Below, piece after piece: positions 22,615 through 34,400 of a stretch of 64,000 nt of DNA (position 1 is its first letter; every line of letters starts with the position of its first letter). The notes under the pieces are model-generated. The model had not been told where the DNA came from and did no database searches. It worked only from the letters and a program-made list of their open reading frames with translations. Where the stretch lies: the NCBI RefSeq assembly GCF_031755915.1, contig NC_083382.1:14211501-14275500 (forward strand). Reading direction: 5' to 3'. This DNA comes from Ziziphus jujuba (Eukaryota > Streptophyta > Magnoliopsida > Rosales > Rhamnaceae). Both the position numbers and the translations under genes were made by a program.

Positions 22615-23046
22615 TTATTTTGTTAAAGTTTTTAAATTGTTTAAAGGATAATAAAAATTTTCAAGAAAATCAAAAAATTTAATATCAAATTTAAGTTGTA
22701 ACATTGTTTGTTTCCAAGTTTGCCAAATTTCTTCTTTTTGATCTCTAGTGTGTGATTGTCTATATTTGATTAATCTATCGTGATTTTTATCGGACATCAT
22801 TTCTTGATTTAATTGTTTCCAGTGTGGTTTAAATGGTATGTTGTTGTTGATTGGATGGCAGATTTCATCTTGATTATTTAAAAATATATTAATTTTAGAC
22901 TTACTACAAGAGGGACTATATGAAGGAGATTTATGTTCGTCATTAATTATGTCTGGTATGTGATTTCCAGTAAGTGATGACCTAGAGCTGGTACTTAATC
23001 TAGAACTAGTAGAAGAATTAGATCTAAATAATCTATCCATTTTCAA
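22615..23046 (-). pseudogene. N-terminal segment of the element polyprotein
   Basis: 143 codons from an ATG about 280 bp downstream of the primer site, ending at an in-frame TAA (22615-22617). Ser-rich start (SNSSTSSRLSTSSRSSLTG), then FLENFYYPLNNLKTL at the end. It is in the same frame as the next 944 codons. The start is chosen as the first ATG after the leader that gives this frame. No named domain is recognised. Confidence 0.7.
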
Positions 23047-23323
23047 ATTTTAATTTTTAAAACTCTATTAATTTAAATTTACTATTGTCATATGATTGCT
23101 CTCTTCCCTTGACCTCTCAGACCGCTCCTCTCATGCCTCACCTGGGACTTATTGTTCAGACACGGACCATTTACTGTTCAGCTAGCGACGAACACGAATG
23201 ACAACAATAAAGTTGGCTAAATAAAGCTTTAGAAATTAAGATAAGGAAATGAATGAATTAAACAGATATAATACTCTACGGGTGCTAAAAGAAATAACAA
23301 GCATATAGATCGGAACACTTATG
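23047..23323 (-). other. leader between primer site and first ATG
   Basis: About 277 bp without coding potential, presumably the untranslated leader and packaging region of the element RNA. Confidence 0.55.
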
Positions 23324-23335
23324 GCTCTGATACCA
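23324..23335 (-). other. primer-binding site (initiator Met tRNA)
   Basis: The minus strand reads TGGTATCAGAGC, immediately after the 5' LTR end (CCCTTTTGG...). This fixes the minus-strand orientation. Compared with the 3' LTR end (TTTTGACA), a few bases at the LTR/primer-site junction are lost. Confidence 0.87.
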
Positions 23336-24016
23336 AAAGGGGGATTAGCACCAACAGATATGAAGAACAGGGGGAGAGACAGAGTATGAATATGGAAGCG
23401 GAAGGAAATGAAAATGACAAAATAAAGATAGAGGCGGCAAAGCCAGCCAAGAATAATGAAATGAAAATAAATAATTAAATAAATGATTAAATAATAATAT
23501 TGAAGGCGGTAGAACCAGCCAAGCAATATATGAAAATAAATAATTATGAAAATAAATAATTAAAATCGAATGAAATGTATGAATGCTTACTTGATTATGA
23601 AGAACCAAAGTGTTACAAGCACTCAACACCCAGAATAAATAAATTGATTACACTTGGAGAAGAAGAGGAGGAGAAGAATAGAAAAGAAATCTGCCAGAAA
23701 TTTTCTAAACTCTCTTTTCTCAAAACTCCGTTATTCCAAGCTTGGTTTTTGAAGGGAAATGAGGCTCCTTTAAATAGGCAAAGGAGGACTTGATTCCTGT
23801 TGATGAATAGTTGATTGATCAGTGATTGAACAGTGCTCTGTCGGTAAATAGTGCGTGAATAGTGATTGAACAGTGATATGCTTTCGGCTCCTTTTACTGT
23901 TCATGAATAGTGATTGAACAGTAAAGTCTCGTGATCTGCTTTTAGGGGTGGAATTTTGAAAGCAACTTTGTACTGTGAAAGATTCCTGATGTTGATTATG
24001 ACTCAGGCTTCCAGCA
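23336..24016 (-). repeat. shared middle LTR (5' LTR of the RT-less element)
   Basis: Starts TGCTGGAAGCC on the minus strand and aligns along its full length with 17373-18050. A local duplication of TATGAAAATAAATAAT occurs near 23528-23560. It also forms the 3' LTR of the truncated unit on its right (24025-25560). Confidence 0.85.
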
Positions 24017-24024
24017 TGTTGATT

Positions 24025-25228
24025 TTAGTCAGACCTGAGATCATAGGGGTCTTGACTGTCTTGATAATCTGCCCATCTTGAGGAAGATCCATGAACAGTT
24101 TTGGATTGGGAACGAGCTGATTCAGCTTTGGGTTGACTAGAAGCATCATTAGACGTGTCGGAGTCATCTGATAATTGATCTACTTCTTCGATTAATTTTT
24201 GAATATGGGCCAGCATTTCTTTCTTTGATCTGGTTGATTTACCTGAAGATTGACTGGTAGATGGTTTGATTGGCTTGGGGGGAGAAATAGGAAATTCATC
24301 TATGACCATTTTATGAGTTCGGTCAGAATTCCATTTATCCCACCATTTAACTGAATGAATACGATGTATAATATCTTGTTCTCGAGAATATTGCCATTTG
24401 AATATCCAAGAGACTTTATATTTAGACATAAAAATTAATTCAATAGGAAATCCATTTTCTTTATAAGTGATTTGGTATTTTTTGGAAAAATGAGTGATTA
24501 AATTTTGAATTTGTGATGGAAGATGTTCCTTTGCAGGTCCATGATCACACCACCACTGGAAAAACCAGCTAGGAAAATTTCTTTAAAATTTAGAATCCCA
24601 ACTGATGAACCAGGAATGAGAAAATGATTCGTTTTGATGCAAGAAAATATAATCCCAAGCATCGATATAATCATAATAATTATAGGTATAAGGGATCATA
24701 GGAACATCACCAGGATAAGTGATTTTCTTTGATTTGTAAGCTGGTTGATTCCATTCTTCCAGGGTGATTAGTTTATGGATCCAGAATTTATGGGAAATAA
24801 CAGTTTGATTATCATTTTTGTCAAAGAGTGGGGTAATTGTTACAGATTGAGTATGTTGGAGAATGGCAGTATAATATTTAAGGGTTATGCCGGGTGTTTT
24901 AGGAATAAAATGAAAGTGGGGGGGCAAAAATTGATTAATGATTTGAGGAACGGTAGGAAGTTTAGTGAGAGGGGGTTCGATGTAAAAAAGAAGTTTTTTA
25001 GCAATATCAAAGTAAGGGGTTGATTTAGATCGTGATTGAGAAAGGGGTAAAAAGGGTTGACTAGGAATCAAATTATAAGGATTATATGGTTTGGTTAAAG
25101 CAGTTTGGTAATTTATTTGGCTGATTGGTATAGGATGTGGAAGGTGTGTTGCTTCAGTAGGAATTATGGATTGATCTGTGGTTGTCTGATTTTTTGTACT
25201 TTGGATTGGGTTGTGGGATGATTAGGTT
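24025..25228 (-). pseudogene. 3' gene of a related element (ORF X), frameshifted
   Basis: Two frames that join at about 24585. The first (about 25200-24583) runs through KFWIHKLITLEEWNQPAY and PMIPYTYNYYDYIDAWDYIF to FSHSWFISWDSKF. The second continues FPSWFFQWWCDHG, VSWIFKWQY and VKWWDKWN and ends in a Ser/Asp-rich tail, YQDSQDPYDLRSD, whose stop is 9 bp from the LTR. The many W-W motifs are characteristic of an uncharacterised protein placed after RNase H in caulimovirid-like plant retroelements. It differs from the 3' gene of the left-hand element. Function unknown. Confidence 0.7.
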
Positions 25229-25560
25229 TTATTTTGGATCAGAGGGGTAGATGACCCCGTTGGGATAGATGACCCCTTTTTGCGAGGCATGATGAGGCCT
25301 CGGGGAAGAAGTCGTACCCTGCAGAAATTCTCGTGTTAAGAAATCAGGAATGCAGTTTTGATTACCTTTGATGTATGCAATGTCAAAATCAAAAACACTT
25401 AATATAGCTTGCCATCGGGCAAAAATCTGTTTTGATGCAATGTTTTGAACATCTTTTTCTAAAACATATTTAGCACTTTGGCAATCAATGCGGACAAAAA
25501 ATTTTTTATTAAGTAAATCATCTTGAAATTTGAATATACATAGTACTAAAGATAAAATTA
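25229..25560 (-). pseudogene. RNase H C-terminal part of pararetrovirus-like Pol
   Basis: Reads CIFKFQDDLLNKKFFVRIDC, then SAKYVL, FARWQAILSVFDFDIAYIKG and IPDFLTREFLQ. This is the end of the RNase H domain of caulimovirid-type polymerases, with the RIDC aspartate and the final IPDFLTR retained. The 5' side is lost in a (TA)n tract at 25560-25585, so reverse transcriptase is missing here as well. Confidence 0.85.
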
Positions 25561-25564
25561 TATG

Positions 25565-25595
<31 letters not shown>

Positions 25596-26230
25596 TTGTT
25601 TGAAAGTAAATTATTGAATTGGTTTTTCAAAGACAGCGATGATGAGAAGGCAGCTAATAGAATACGTTGTAATCATGAGGTAGGAAAATTTAGTTCCTTT
25701 TAATTTTTTTTTCTTGAAAAATTGATCTAAAATTGTTTTCAGATTTCACAAATCACATAATATAATTTTAACTTTTTGAAAATATCTAAATATTCTATCC
25801 TCTTTATATAGGAACATATTGATGTTGTAAATGGCTACTCTAATAACATAGTTTTCAATTATACATTGAGGGTGCATCGCTATAGCTGTCATATCAACCA
25901 TCAAGCAAGCTTTTTGTCCTAAAACAAAAGGATATACATTTATATCACGAATCTTATCTTTATTTTATTTTATTATTATTATGTTTTTTATAATTTAACG
26001 ACATGTGCAGTAAATTAATGGTCAAGATTCTTTATTTCCTTTATTTTTTCATTTTTTCTATTTTATTTATGTTTTAAATATTATTTTATAATAGCTTAAA
26101 ATTTTCTACCGATACTAATATAGCTGGAAAAAATATTTTTGTTTGAAAAATAATAAAATCTATACCATTACAATATATATATATATATATATATATATTT
26201 CTAAAATCTACCGGAATAAAAAACAATTCT

Positions 26231-26265
<35 letters not shown>

Positions 26266-28507
26266 CTTTTAAAAAAAAATATTAAAAGAATTGCAATACT
26301 TTCTTTGATACTTACTTTTTTTCTTTTTTAAAGCTCTTTGATACATAAGTTTTTTGTTTTCCAATTTTTTAAATTTCTTATGCATTCTTTACATACTTAA
26401 AATTGATTTGTTTTTGACAAAATATTTATAAATCATTTCATGGTCAAAGCTACAAAGTATTTATGTGCTATATTTTTGTCTGTATTTTTTTATTTCTTGG
26501 AGAATGATTTTTTTTTGAAATTATTGTTTTTGTATTTTTTTTTCATAGTATTTGTGCCTAACGTTTAATTTTTTGTTATTTTTCAAAAATAGTTTTTCTT
26601 AATTTTCTGGTAATATCACAATGTTAAATTATGCTTGAACAAATACATATCTTGTTATAAGAAAAAAAAAAAAAGCATTAGATTTTTTTTTTCTTAAAAG
26701 AAAAAACAGATATTGACTTAAAAAGAAACAACCATTCAGAGAAATAAATCTAGACCAATACCATATGTTCAAAAATCCTTAAAAAGGCAAAGGTGAGATA
26801 AAGCAAGAATCCTTCTCCAATTGGAAAAAAACTACATATATATATATATATATATCTATATATGGGGGGAATAATGCAAAATTAATAATTTTTTTAAGGA
26901 AAAATAAAAGTAATTTTCATTTAAAATGTTGTTTTTCTTTTTTTAAATAGATTAAAATGCACTTTGATACCTTCTACTTGCATTTTTTTTTTTTCATCAA
27001 GGGCTGTAAAAGAAATATTAATCTTGGATTACCAATTCTATTAAATTTCAAATTTTAAACGGTTTTGTTAACAATGGGTCATGTATGACTCAAATCACCT
27101 TTAAAATCGATTTTTTATTATTTTTCCAATTTTCTTAAATTAATTTGTGAAAAAATAATTAAAAGTACTAAAATCTTAAACTGCAAGTTTGAGCTCAAAC
27201 TACCACCATTGCCAGCACCACCATCTCTTTCTACCCCAGGAAAATTCCAAAGCCTCTCCCAATCCCCAAGATCATATCCACAAGGCCGGATCTTGGAATA
27301 AGCCTAAATCCACCCAGTACCAAAAACCTAGGTCCCTAAGTGTGAAGTGACACGCTGTTGTGCCACTGCCCACAAACGCCGCCGTTTTTGCCTAAAGATG
27401 GAGGCTCTCAGACTCGCCATTCTCTGTTTCCATCTCCGTCCACTCGATTCTCATTTGATTTCTATCCAGCCCTTATTGATTTTGACTTCGGATTTCGCTA
27501 ATCAGCGCTACAGAAATCAACAAAACGACTCTATTTTCTGTAAGATTTACGGGGTGAATTACTCGCTTAAAATGTTTTTTTTTTTTTATTTTTTATTTTT
27601 TTATTTTTTTATTTTTTATGCACATAGTTGCTCTTCGTTATTATTATTATTATTATTTTTTTTCAAAGTCTGTTTTGTTTGGTTTATAAAAAAAGTCCGA
27701 AGCAAGTGAAAAATGTATTTGAGTTTAGTCTCTTTAAGCCTAAGAAAAAATGATATAATATTTGGGAAATTGCATTTTCTGAGTTCTGAATCATGAAATT
27801 TGGAAGAGAGCAATTGCAAGAATGTAGCTTCCATAATTAGGCAAATTGAAATTTTTTTTAATGTTGGACTTTTGCTGCCACTTTCATTGACTTTAGAAGT
27901 GTTAGTTCATTGCTAGCAACACATTTCGAAGTGTTAGTTGATTGTTAGCACCACATTTTAAGGTCGTATCAACAAGTGATAGTAATCCATAGCAATTTGT
28001 AGCTTATTGAGTTCTTACTTGTTGCATCTTATTGAGAATCGTACATGAAGCATTGAGGCCTCATTGGAGAACCCATTTGAGGAAAGAAGAAAAGGAAGTA
28101 CAAGAAGAGGAAAGAGAGTAAGAGAGTTGAAACGATGCGCTTAGAGATTTTAGGATTTTTAATTAATTTTATAAAAAATTAATTCAAGAAAATTGAAAAA
28201 AAAAAAAAAATCAATTTCAATGGTCACGTGCTAGTGACATGATCCATTTTTGACAGAATCTATTAAACTTTAACAAATTTGATAATAAATGGTATCAAAT
28301 GTAAAAAAAAATTTTATAACCCCTAAAAGAAAAAAATGTGAAAACATAAGATACTAACTACATTAATTCGCTAAGGTATTTATATAGAAACTATATAGGA
28401 TGTTTGATATGAAATATAAATATAATTTTTACGTGTTGCAATATTTTTTAATTCAATCAGCATAATACATGTTGGTAATTAAATTGAACCAAAATTTTTT
28501 TTTAAAA

Positions 28508-28540
<33 letters not shown>

Positions 28541-28991
28541 CCATGTTGGTTTACTAACTTTCCCACAAAGTCTAAAATTCCTACCTCCGTTCTTGGCGGA
28601 AATGGCTGGTGAAGGCTTGAAATTCCTTGAAGTGACAATGATAAGTGATAAAGGTTTGGAGTTCCTTTTGGAAGGAATCATCAGCTGTGGGAATTGATTA
28701 TCAGAACAAAGTAGCATGCTATGCGGCTTCTACCATGGTGGCGACGTGATTGCGGTGGGACTGAAAGCTAAGAGAATCACCAAAGCCTTGCAAAGCATGG
28801 GTTCCAGCGGATTGATTGGAAACTCCATTATTCACATGCTGGAAGTTGGAATTGCAGGAGGATCGAACCCTTCGTTTCAACCACTAGAATCACGCTGAAT
28901 TGATCGCATGATTATTTTAAATTTGAACAAATATGAATGTGTTTATAAGAAAAAAATAACATTAATTTTTTTAAAAAAAAATAGCATTAGT
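25561..28991. other. AT-rich spacer with simple repeats
   Basis: (TA)n tracts at 25562-25586, 26173-26197, 26236-26262 and 26834-26856, and (ATA)n at 28510-28540. A segment at about 26700-26830 matches the right flank of the CACTA element at about 46920-47040 (ATGTTCAAARATCCTTAAAAA and surroundings), so it is another copy of the CASP-like downstream region. A less AT-rich stretch at 27200-27550 has an unrecognised open frame (27399-27557). I cannot assign it. Confidence 0.5.
28604..28898 (+). other. unrecognised coding-like fragment
   Basis: Two adjacent frames, a 31-codon MAGEGLKFLEVTMISDKGLE... and a 60-codon one ending GIAGGSNPSFQPLESR, sit in a locally GC-richer stretch. Codon usage looks protein-like and GLKFLEV/GLEFLLEG hints at a leucine-rich pattern. 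No family can be named and there is a stop between the pieces. Probably a gene fragment. Confidence 0.3.
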
Positions 28992-29880
28992 CACTACTAA
29001 AAAAATGCCTTTTAACAACCATTAATTTGATTGCAAAACATCCTATTTTGGTCACCAGTGGCTTTTAGAGACCAAAAAAGAGTGGTCACCACGTGGTCGC
29101 TTAAACGTCGTAACAGGTTCTATTTAGTAACTAATATATGTTGGTTGCTAAATCAGTTGAGGTTTTAGTGGCTAGTTTTTAAGAATTTTGTGACCATAAA
29201 TTAGTCTTTAAAACACCTTGAATATTAAAAAGGATACCAATTTTAAGCTTTTACTGACCAATTATAAAATATGAGCAACCAATATTTTATCACTCAATGC
29301 TGTGTTGGTGACTATTTATGGTCACTTTGAGCATATATTTTAGTCATAAAAACTTATAACTTCGTAACCAAAAAATGTTATGGGACCAATTATTAAAATA
29401 TTCATGGCCAAAATTATGGTCACTAAAAACCGTATTCAATGACAAAACGTTCCAGTCATCAAAAGAGGTTTTGAACGACCATGTAGTTGGTTGCAAAAAT
29501 ATGGTTTTAGCAGCAATGTGATTTGGTCGAAGAATTTAGTTTCAACGATTTATTATTTGGTCCTTAAATAGTGTTTGAGTGACACATTTTTGTAGTCACT
29601 AAAATTGTTGGTATAGTGGCTAGTTACAATTGGTGGCAAATTTTATTACTCTGTAACTATTATTTGGTCGTCGAGAAACCTTTCACTAACGAATGTTGTG
29701 GTTAATAATAATCATTGCCAATTTGAAATGCATTTTAATGACAAAAATATTAGTCACTGTATCCCTTTTTCACTGTATACCAAAATAAAGGGCATTATCA
29801 ATTACCAATATTGGGTTTCTATAAACCTTTATTTTGGTATCCATTGAATTGGTTGATGAAATATAATTTGAGTGACCAAT
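28992..29880. repeat. CACTA left subterminal repeat region
   Basis: Dense array in both orientations of a ~10-12 bp motif such as GTGACCAATA, TGGTCACTAA, GTCGTTAAA. Such arrays are the transposase (TNPA) binding region in En/Spm elements. Confidence 0.75.
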
Positions 29881-31442
29881 AGATTGGTAGTGAATTATGT
29901 TTATGAATGTTAATAAATATTAATAATATTATGTAATTTCAATTATATGTTTAACCAAAAAGTATAAAACTGATTATATTATTATAAATTTCATTACATA
30001 CATGAAATTGATATCACACTATATTTACATTGCAAACACAAAATATTAAAGAAGAAAAAGCATCTGTATATAACATGAATAAAGCAAACAATATAATTTA
30101 TACTTGTGAGATGCTACAATGTAATTTGAAAAGCACGCACCAATATCCATGGTTATTGTAATCGTACCATAAACTGTATCAACGCATGTTTGTTGTAATC
30201 ATACCATCTCATTCTTAAATATAAAAAAACATTAAAAAAAATTGAAGACAAAATACAAACGAAACAAATTACTAATTGATTGATATATTGGGGAAAAAAA
30301 TGTGCATAACTGATTCAGCTCCAATAGTATTCTATAATAAATATCCCTCATTCCATTGAAATTCTCCAAGAACACTAAATGCATTTGTGAATATTTGACA
30401 AATAGAGGCAATAATAAAATTTATGAAAAAAAAGACAAACTCTAAAAAATGCAATAATAATTTCACCAATAAAACATTTTTTATTAAGCCAATAACATTC
30501 ATGATTGAGCATAAATTCACAAATGAAAATACATAATTAATTTTCAATCAAAACAAACTCTACACAAATATACAAGTAATTCTCAATCTAAAAATAACTT
30601 GCACAAGGTAAAACATTGAAGGAAATAGAATCACTGTTACTCTAAATACTATCATGAATTGGAATAAAAACAAATATACATATGTATATATATATATATA
30701 TATATTTATATATCTAATCCTCCTAATTCACTTTAAGAAATATCCTATTAGGATCATGTTCGGCACTGTAGATGTAATCAATTGCAACAAAAAAAAAAAA
30801 AAAAGGTACTCTTTTTTGCCATTAGGTGCTTGTCCAAGGTGGTAAGATGGTGCAATATATTTTATTATGATGACACCCCTATTTTAAAAAATAAAAGTAT
30901 ATTGGAATTGATGATGACATAAACATAAAGAAATTATTAAGTGAGAATATATATATAAGTAATTAATATATGCAAATAAACCACATTCAAAAGACAGCAT
31001 AGGTTATATTAACCTATAGTTAAAATGGAGCATGATCAGCATAAAGATGAATATAAATCATTACACAAATACAACAGTATGATGAAGAAAAATCATTACA
31101 TAAATACAACAGTACAAGTAATTAGTATATGCAAAGTGAAGGAACTTTCTAATATGTCCAAGGTGATAACATGGTGCATTATAATCATATTGTGATAAAA
31201 CTTTAAAAAATAAGAGTATATGTAAAATGATGACAATAAAAACAAAAACGAATTATTAGCTGATAATATGAACGTTCTGGACTTAATATATATATATATA
31301 TATATATATGCTAGTAAGCTATATTAAAAAAGTGACATATAGTTATATTAAATTAGTTTGAAATGGAGCATAATCATCTTTAACATGAACAAAAATCATT
31401 ACATAGGAAACTGAAAAAAGGAAAAAAAATATATATAGTTAT
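29881..31442. other. CACTA internal non-coding
   Basis: AT-rich sequence 3' of the transposase gene, with (TA)n near 30684-30705 and 31288-31310. A short duplicated segment (AATCATTACA.AAATACAACAGTA) lies at about 31058-31115. No coding signal. Confidence 0.5.
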
Positions 31443-34400
31443 TTATGCAAATGAGTCAGTATCCTCACCGGTTTCACCATTACTTAACAACTCATCTTCA
31501 CTATCATTGTCAGTTTCCTCATTGTACTCCCCATTATCTTCATTCTCTGTGCCACTATCTGCATCTTTATAATCTTCACTCTCTGCACCACTTTCTGCAC
31601 CACTATCTGCATCTTCAAAATCTCCACTCTCTGCCTCACTATCTGCATCTTCATAGTTTGTTGTACTCTTCAAATTAATTTCTATTGGGTCAATATCTTC
31701 ACGATTAAGACATTCAATATCAATTGATTCAAATAAAATTTGAATGTCCATTGAATCATTTTCTTGATAAGCATCCAACTCATAAAATTCAAATGAATCA
31801 CCATGATCATCACCTTCATCTAATCGGTCTGGAAAATCTCATAGATGACGGTGATGCACCTTTCGAACCACTTTCCAATGTTGACCCATCTTGTAATCAT
31901 CCACGTAAAACACTTGTTTAGCTTGTGAGGCAAGGACAAAAGGGTCGTTCTTATACCAATATGAAGTGACATTAATGCTTGTGATTTGAAACTCTGTGAT
32001 CATCTTTTTCTTTTTCACATTTGTGTCAAACCATGCACATCTAAAAAGTACAACAGAGTGTTTGGACCTATAGTCTAACCAAGAATGTCTTCTATTACCC
32101 CATAAAAGTCACAAGATTCACCATCATGATCACTTACAACCCAAATTCCACAATTTTGAGTGACACGCCTATCATCATGAACTTTTGTGCGATATCGAAC
32201 TCCATTTACTACACATTCACTATATGATCTTATTCCATAATCAGGACCACATGCTAGTGAGTACAACTCATCAGTTACCATTGGATATTTACATCTACTG
32301 AAATATTTTATCTGTGAAAATGTAATTTTAATTAATTAACAATACTTACATATCAAGCTGGAATTTTACCTTTCATAACTAAAAAATACATACCCGTTGT
32401 TCAAACCATTGTGGAAATTCCTTTTTTTGTACCTGCAGAATACTTGTGACACCCCTGTTTTGCAATAGTTTGGTGTGCTCACTGTAAAAATGTAATTTAA
32501 TTAGAAGTATGGATTTATAATTTACTTATTTTGAACTTCAACTAATAATATATAAGTTTTGGTTCTTACTCAAAATATGGCTGCAACTCACAGCAATTGT
32601 AAAGGATGTACCAATGAGCTTTTTTATAATCATCATCTTTCAGTTCAACAAACTGAGGTTTCCCCAACAAGTTCACAGGTTGAGTGAATATTGACAAAGT
32701 CGAAGCAATCTGATTCTCACCATCTTTATTACGTTCTGGCCGATTGAATCGAGTTTCAATACCATGAAGGTACATTGAATAATAAGTTAATGCCTCATTG
32801 ACAACATAACCCTCTGCTATTGAACCTTCTGGATGAGCTTTATTTCTCACATATTTTTTCAATGTTCCCAAAGCTCTAATAATGAATGAAAAATATCTAA
32901 AAAATAAAAAAAAGTAAAAAAATAAAAAAATTAAAAGAATGTAAATTGATTGATCAACTTTAATAACCAAAGGTTTTACCTTTCAAAAGGATACATCCAA
33001 CGAGTATGTACTGGTCCTGCCATTTTTGCCTCATATGGTAGGTGAACTGCTAGATGAACCATGATATCAAAAAAGGCTGGAAGTAATATTCTTTCCAATT
33101 TACACAATGTAAGTATTATCCCCTCTTGTAACATATCCAAGTCTGAAACAGATAGAGTTCGTGCATAAAATTTTTGGAAGAACATGCACATTTCAATAAT
33201 TGTTTTTACAAACCTCTTTCTTAATGTAAGGTCTTATACCCACAGAAAAAAGTTGTTGCAAAAGAACATGAGTATCATGAGTTTTCAAACCTGATATCTT
33301 ACCATCCTTAATGTTCATATTCTTTGAAATATTAATAGCATAGCCATCTGGAAATTTGACAGACTTCAAAAACTTACAAAACTCATGTTTTTCATCCCTT
33401 ATTAATGAAAAACATGCCAAAGGTTTCAAAACTTTACCGCCAATTTCTTGTACATGCAATTCTTTTCGAATTTTCAGATCCTTTAAATCCATACGTGCCT
33501 TGTCAGTATCCTTCGACTTACCTTTGATGTCCAACATTGTTCCAACTATATTATCACAAATGTTTTTCTCAATATGCATCACATCCAAATTCTGCCGAAA
33601 TTTTAATTTAGACCAATATTCTAGTTCAAAAAATATGCTTTTCCTTGTCCAATTTAATTCACAGGCAGCACGTTTTCTCTTTTTATCTACATTCTTAGGA
33701 TGTTTCCCCAGTCTGCTCTCAATTGTCCTATCTAACTGTTGTAATATTTCAGCTCCTGAAAACGACCTTGGAGCTAATCTTCGTTTAGGCTTTCCATCAT
33801 ATTGTCGATTATTTCTCCATGCATGATTTATGGATAAATATCGATGATGTCCCATGTAACAAATCTTACTTCTTAAAGCTTGGGAAGAAGTATCTTCATT
33901 ACAAGTAGGACATGCTTTGTATCCTTTGGTATTCCATCCAGAAAGTGTTCCATATGCTGGAAAGTCATGTATTGTCCACAACACTGCTGCATGCATTGTA
34001 AACCTCTCCTTTTTAGAGATGTCATAAGTGGTGACACCATTTGTCCATAGATCTTTCAATTCATCAATCATAGGCCGTAAGTAGACATCAATGTCTTTTT
34101 CAGGTGCCGTTGGGCCTGGTATTAATAGTGACATCATCGAAAAAGTCTCTTTCATGCATTTCCAAGATGGCAAGTTATAAGACACTAACATCACTGGTCA
34201 CATGCTATACGAAGTACTCAGGTTACTAAAAGGATTCAATCCATCAGTGGCAGTACCTAGCCGGACATTACGAGGATCCATAGCAAATATCGGATATTGT
34301 TCATCAAAGTGCTTCCATGCTTCTCCATCTGCTGGGTGCCTCAATACTCCATTTGTGTTAGGACACTTCTCTTTGTGCCATCTCATATCAATAGCAGTAT

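Larger units (their letters stand above)
17373..24016 (-). mobile_element. pararetrovirus-like LTR retroelement, RT-less
   Basis: On the minus strand the order is 5' LTR (23336-24016), primer site (23324-23335), leader (23047-23323), one long frame (23046-18037) and 3' LTR (17373-18050). The LTRs differ at only a few percent of positions by eye, plus a 20-bp extra unit in the 3' LTR, so insertion was recent. The frame encodes a caulimovirid-like gag/capsid region, CCHC knuckle, aspartic protease and a viroplasmin-like domain, with no reverse transcriptase or RNase H. No 5-bp target duplication is found (AGAAA on the left, TGTTG on the right), because the right LTR is shared with a truncated neighbour. 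It probably moved with enzymes from autonomous relatives. Confidence 0.85.

Noticed and set aside
17368..24021. 5-bp target duplication for the pararetrovirus-like element
   Set aside because: AGAAA and TGTTG do not match; the right flank is coding sequence of a related element, so this is not a simple insertion.
31445..31678. His/Leu/Tyr repeat protein on plus strand
   Set aside because: Antisense of the acidic Asp/Glu tail of the transposase gene.
33356..33826. 156-codon plus-strand frame
   Set aside because: Antisense of the CACTA TNP2-like transposase.
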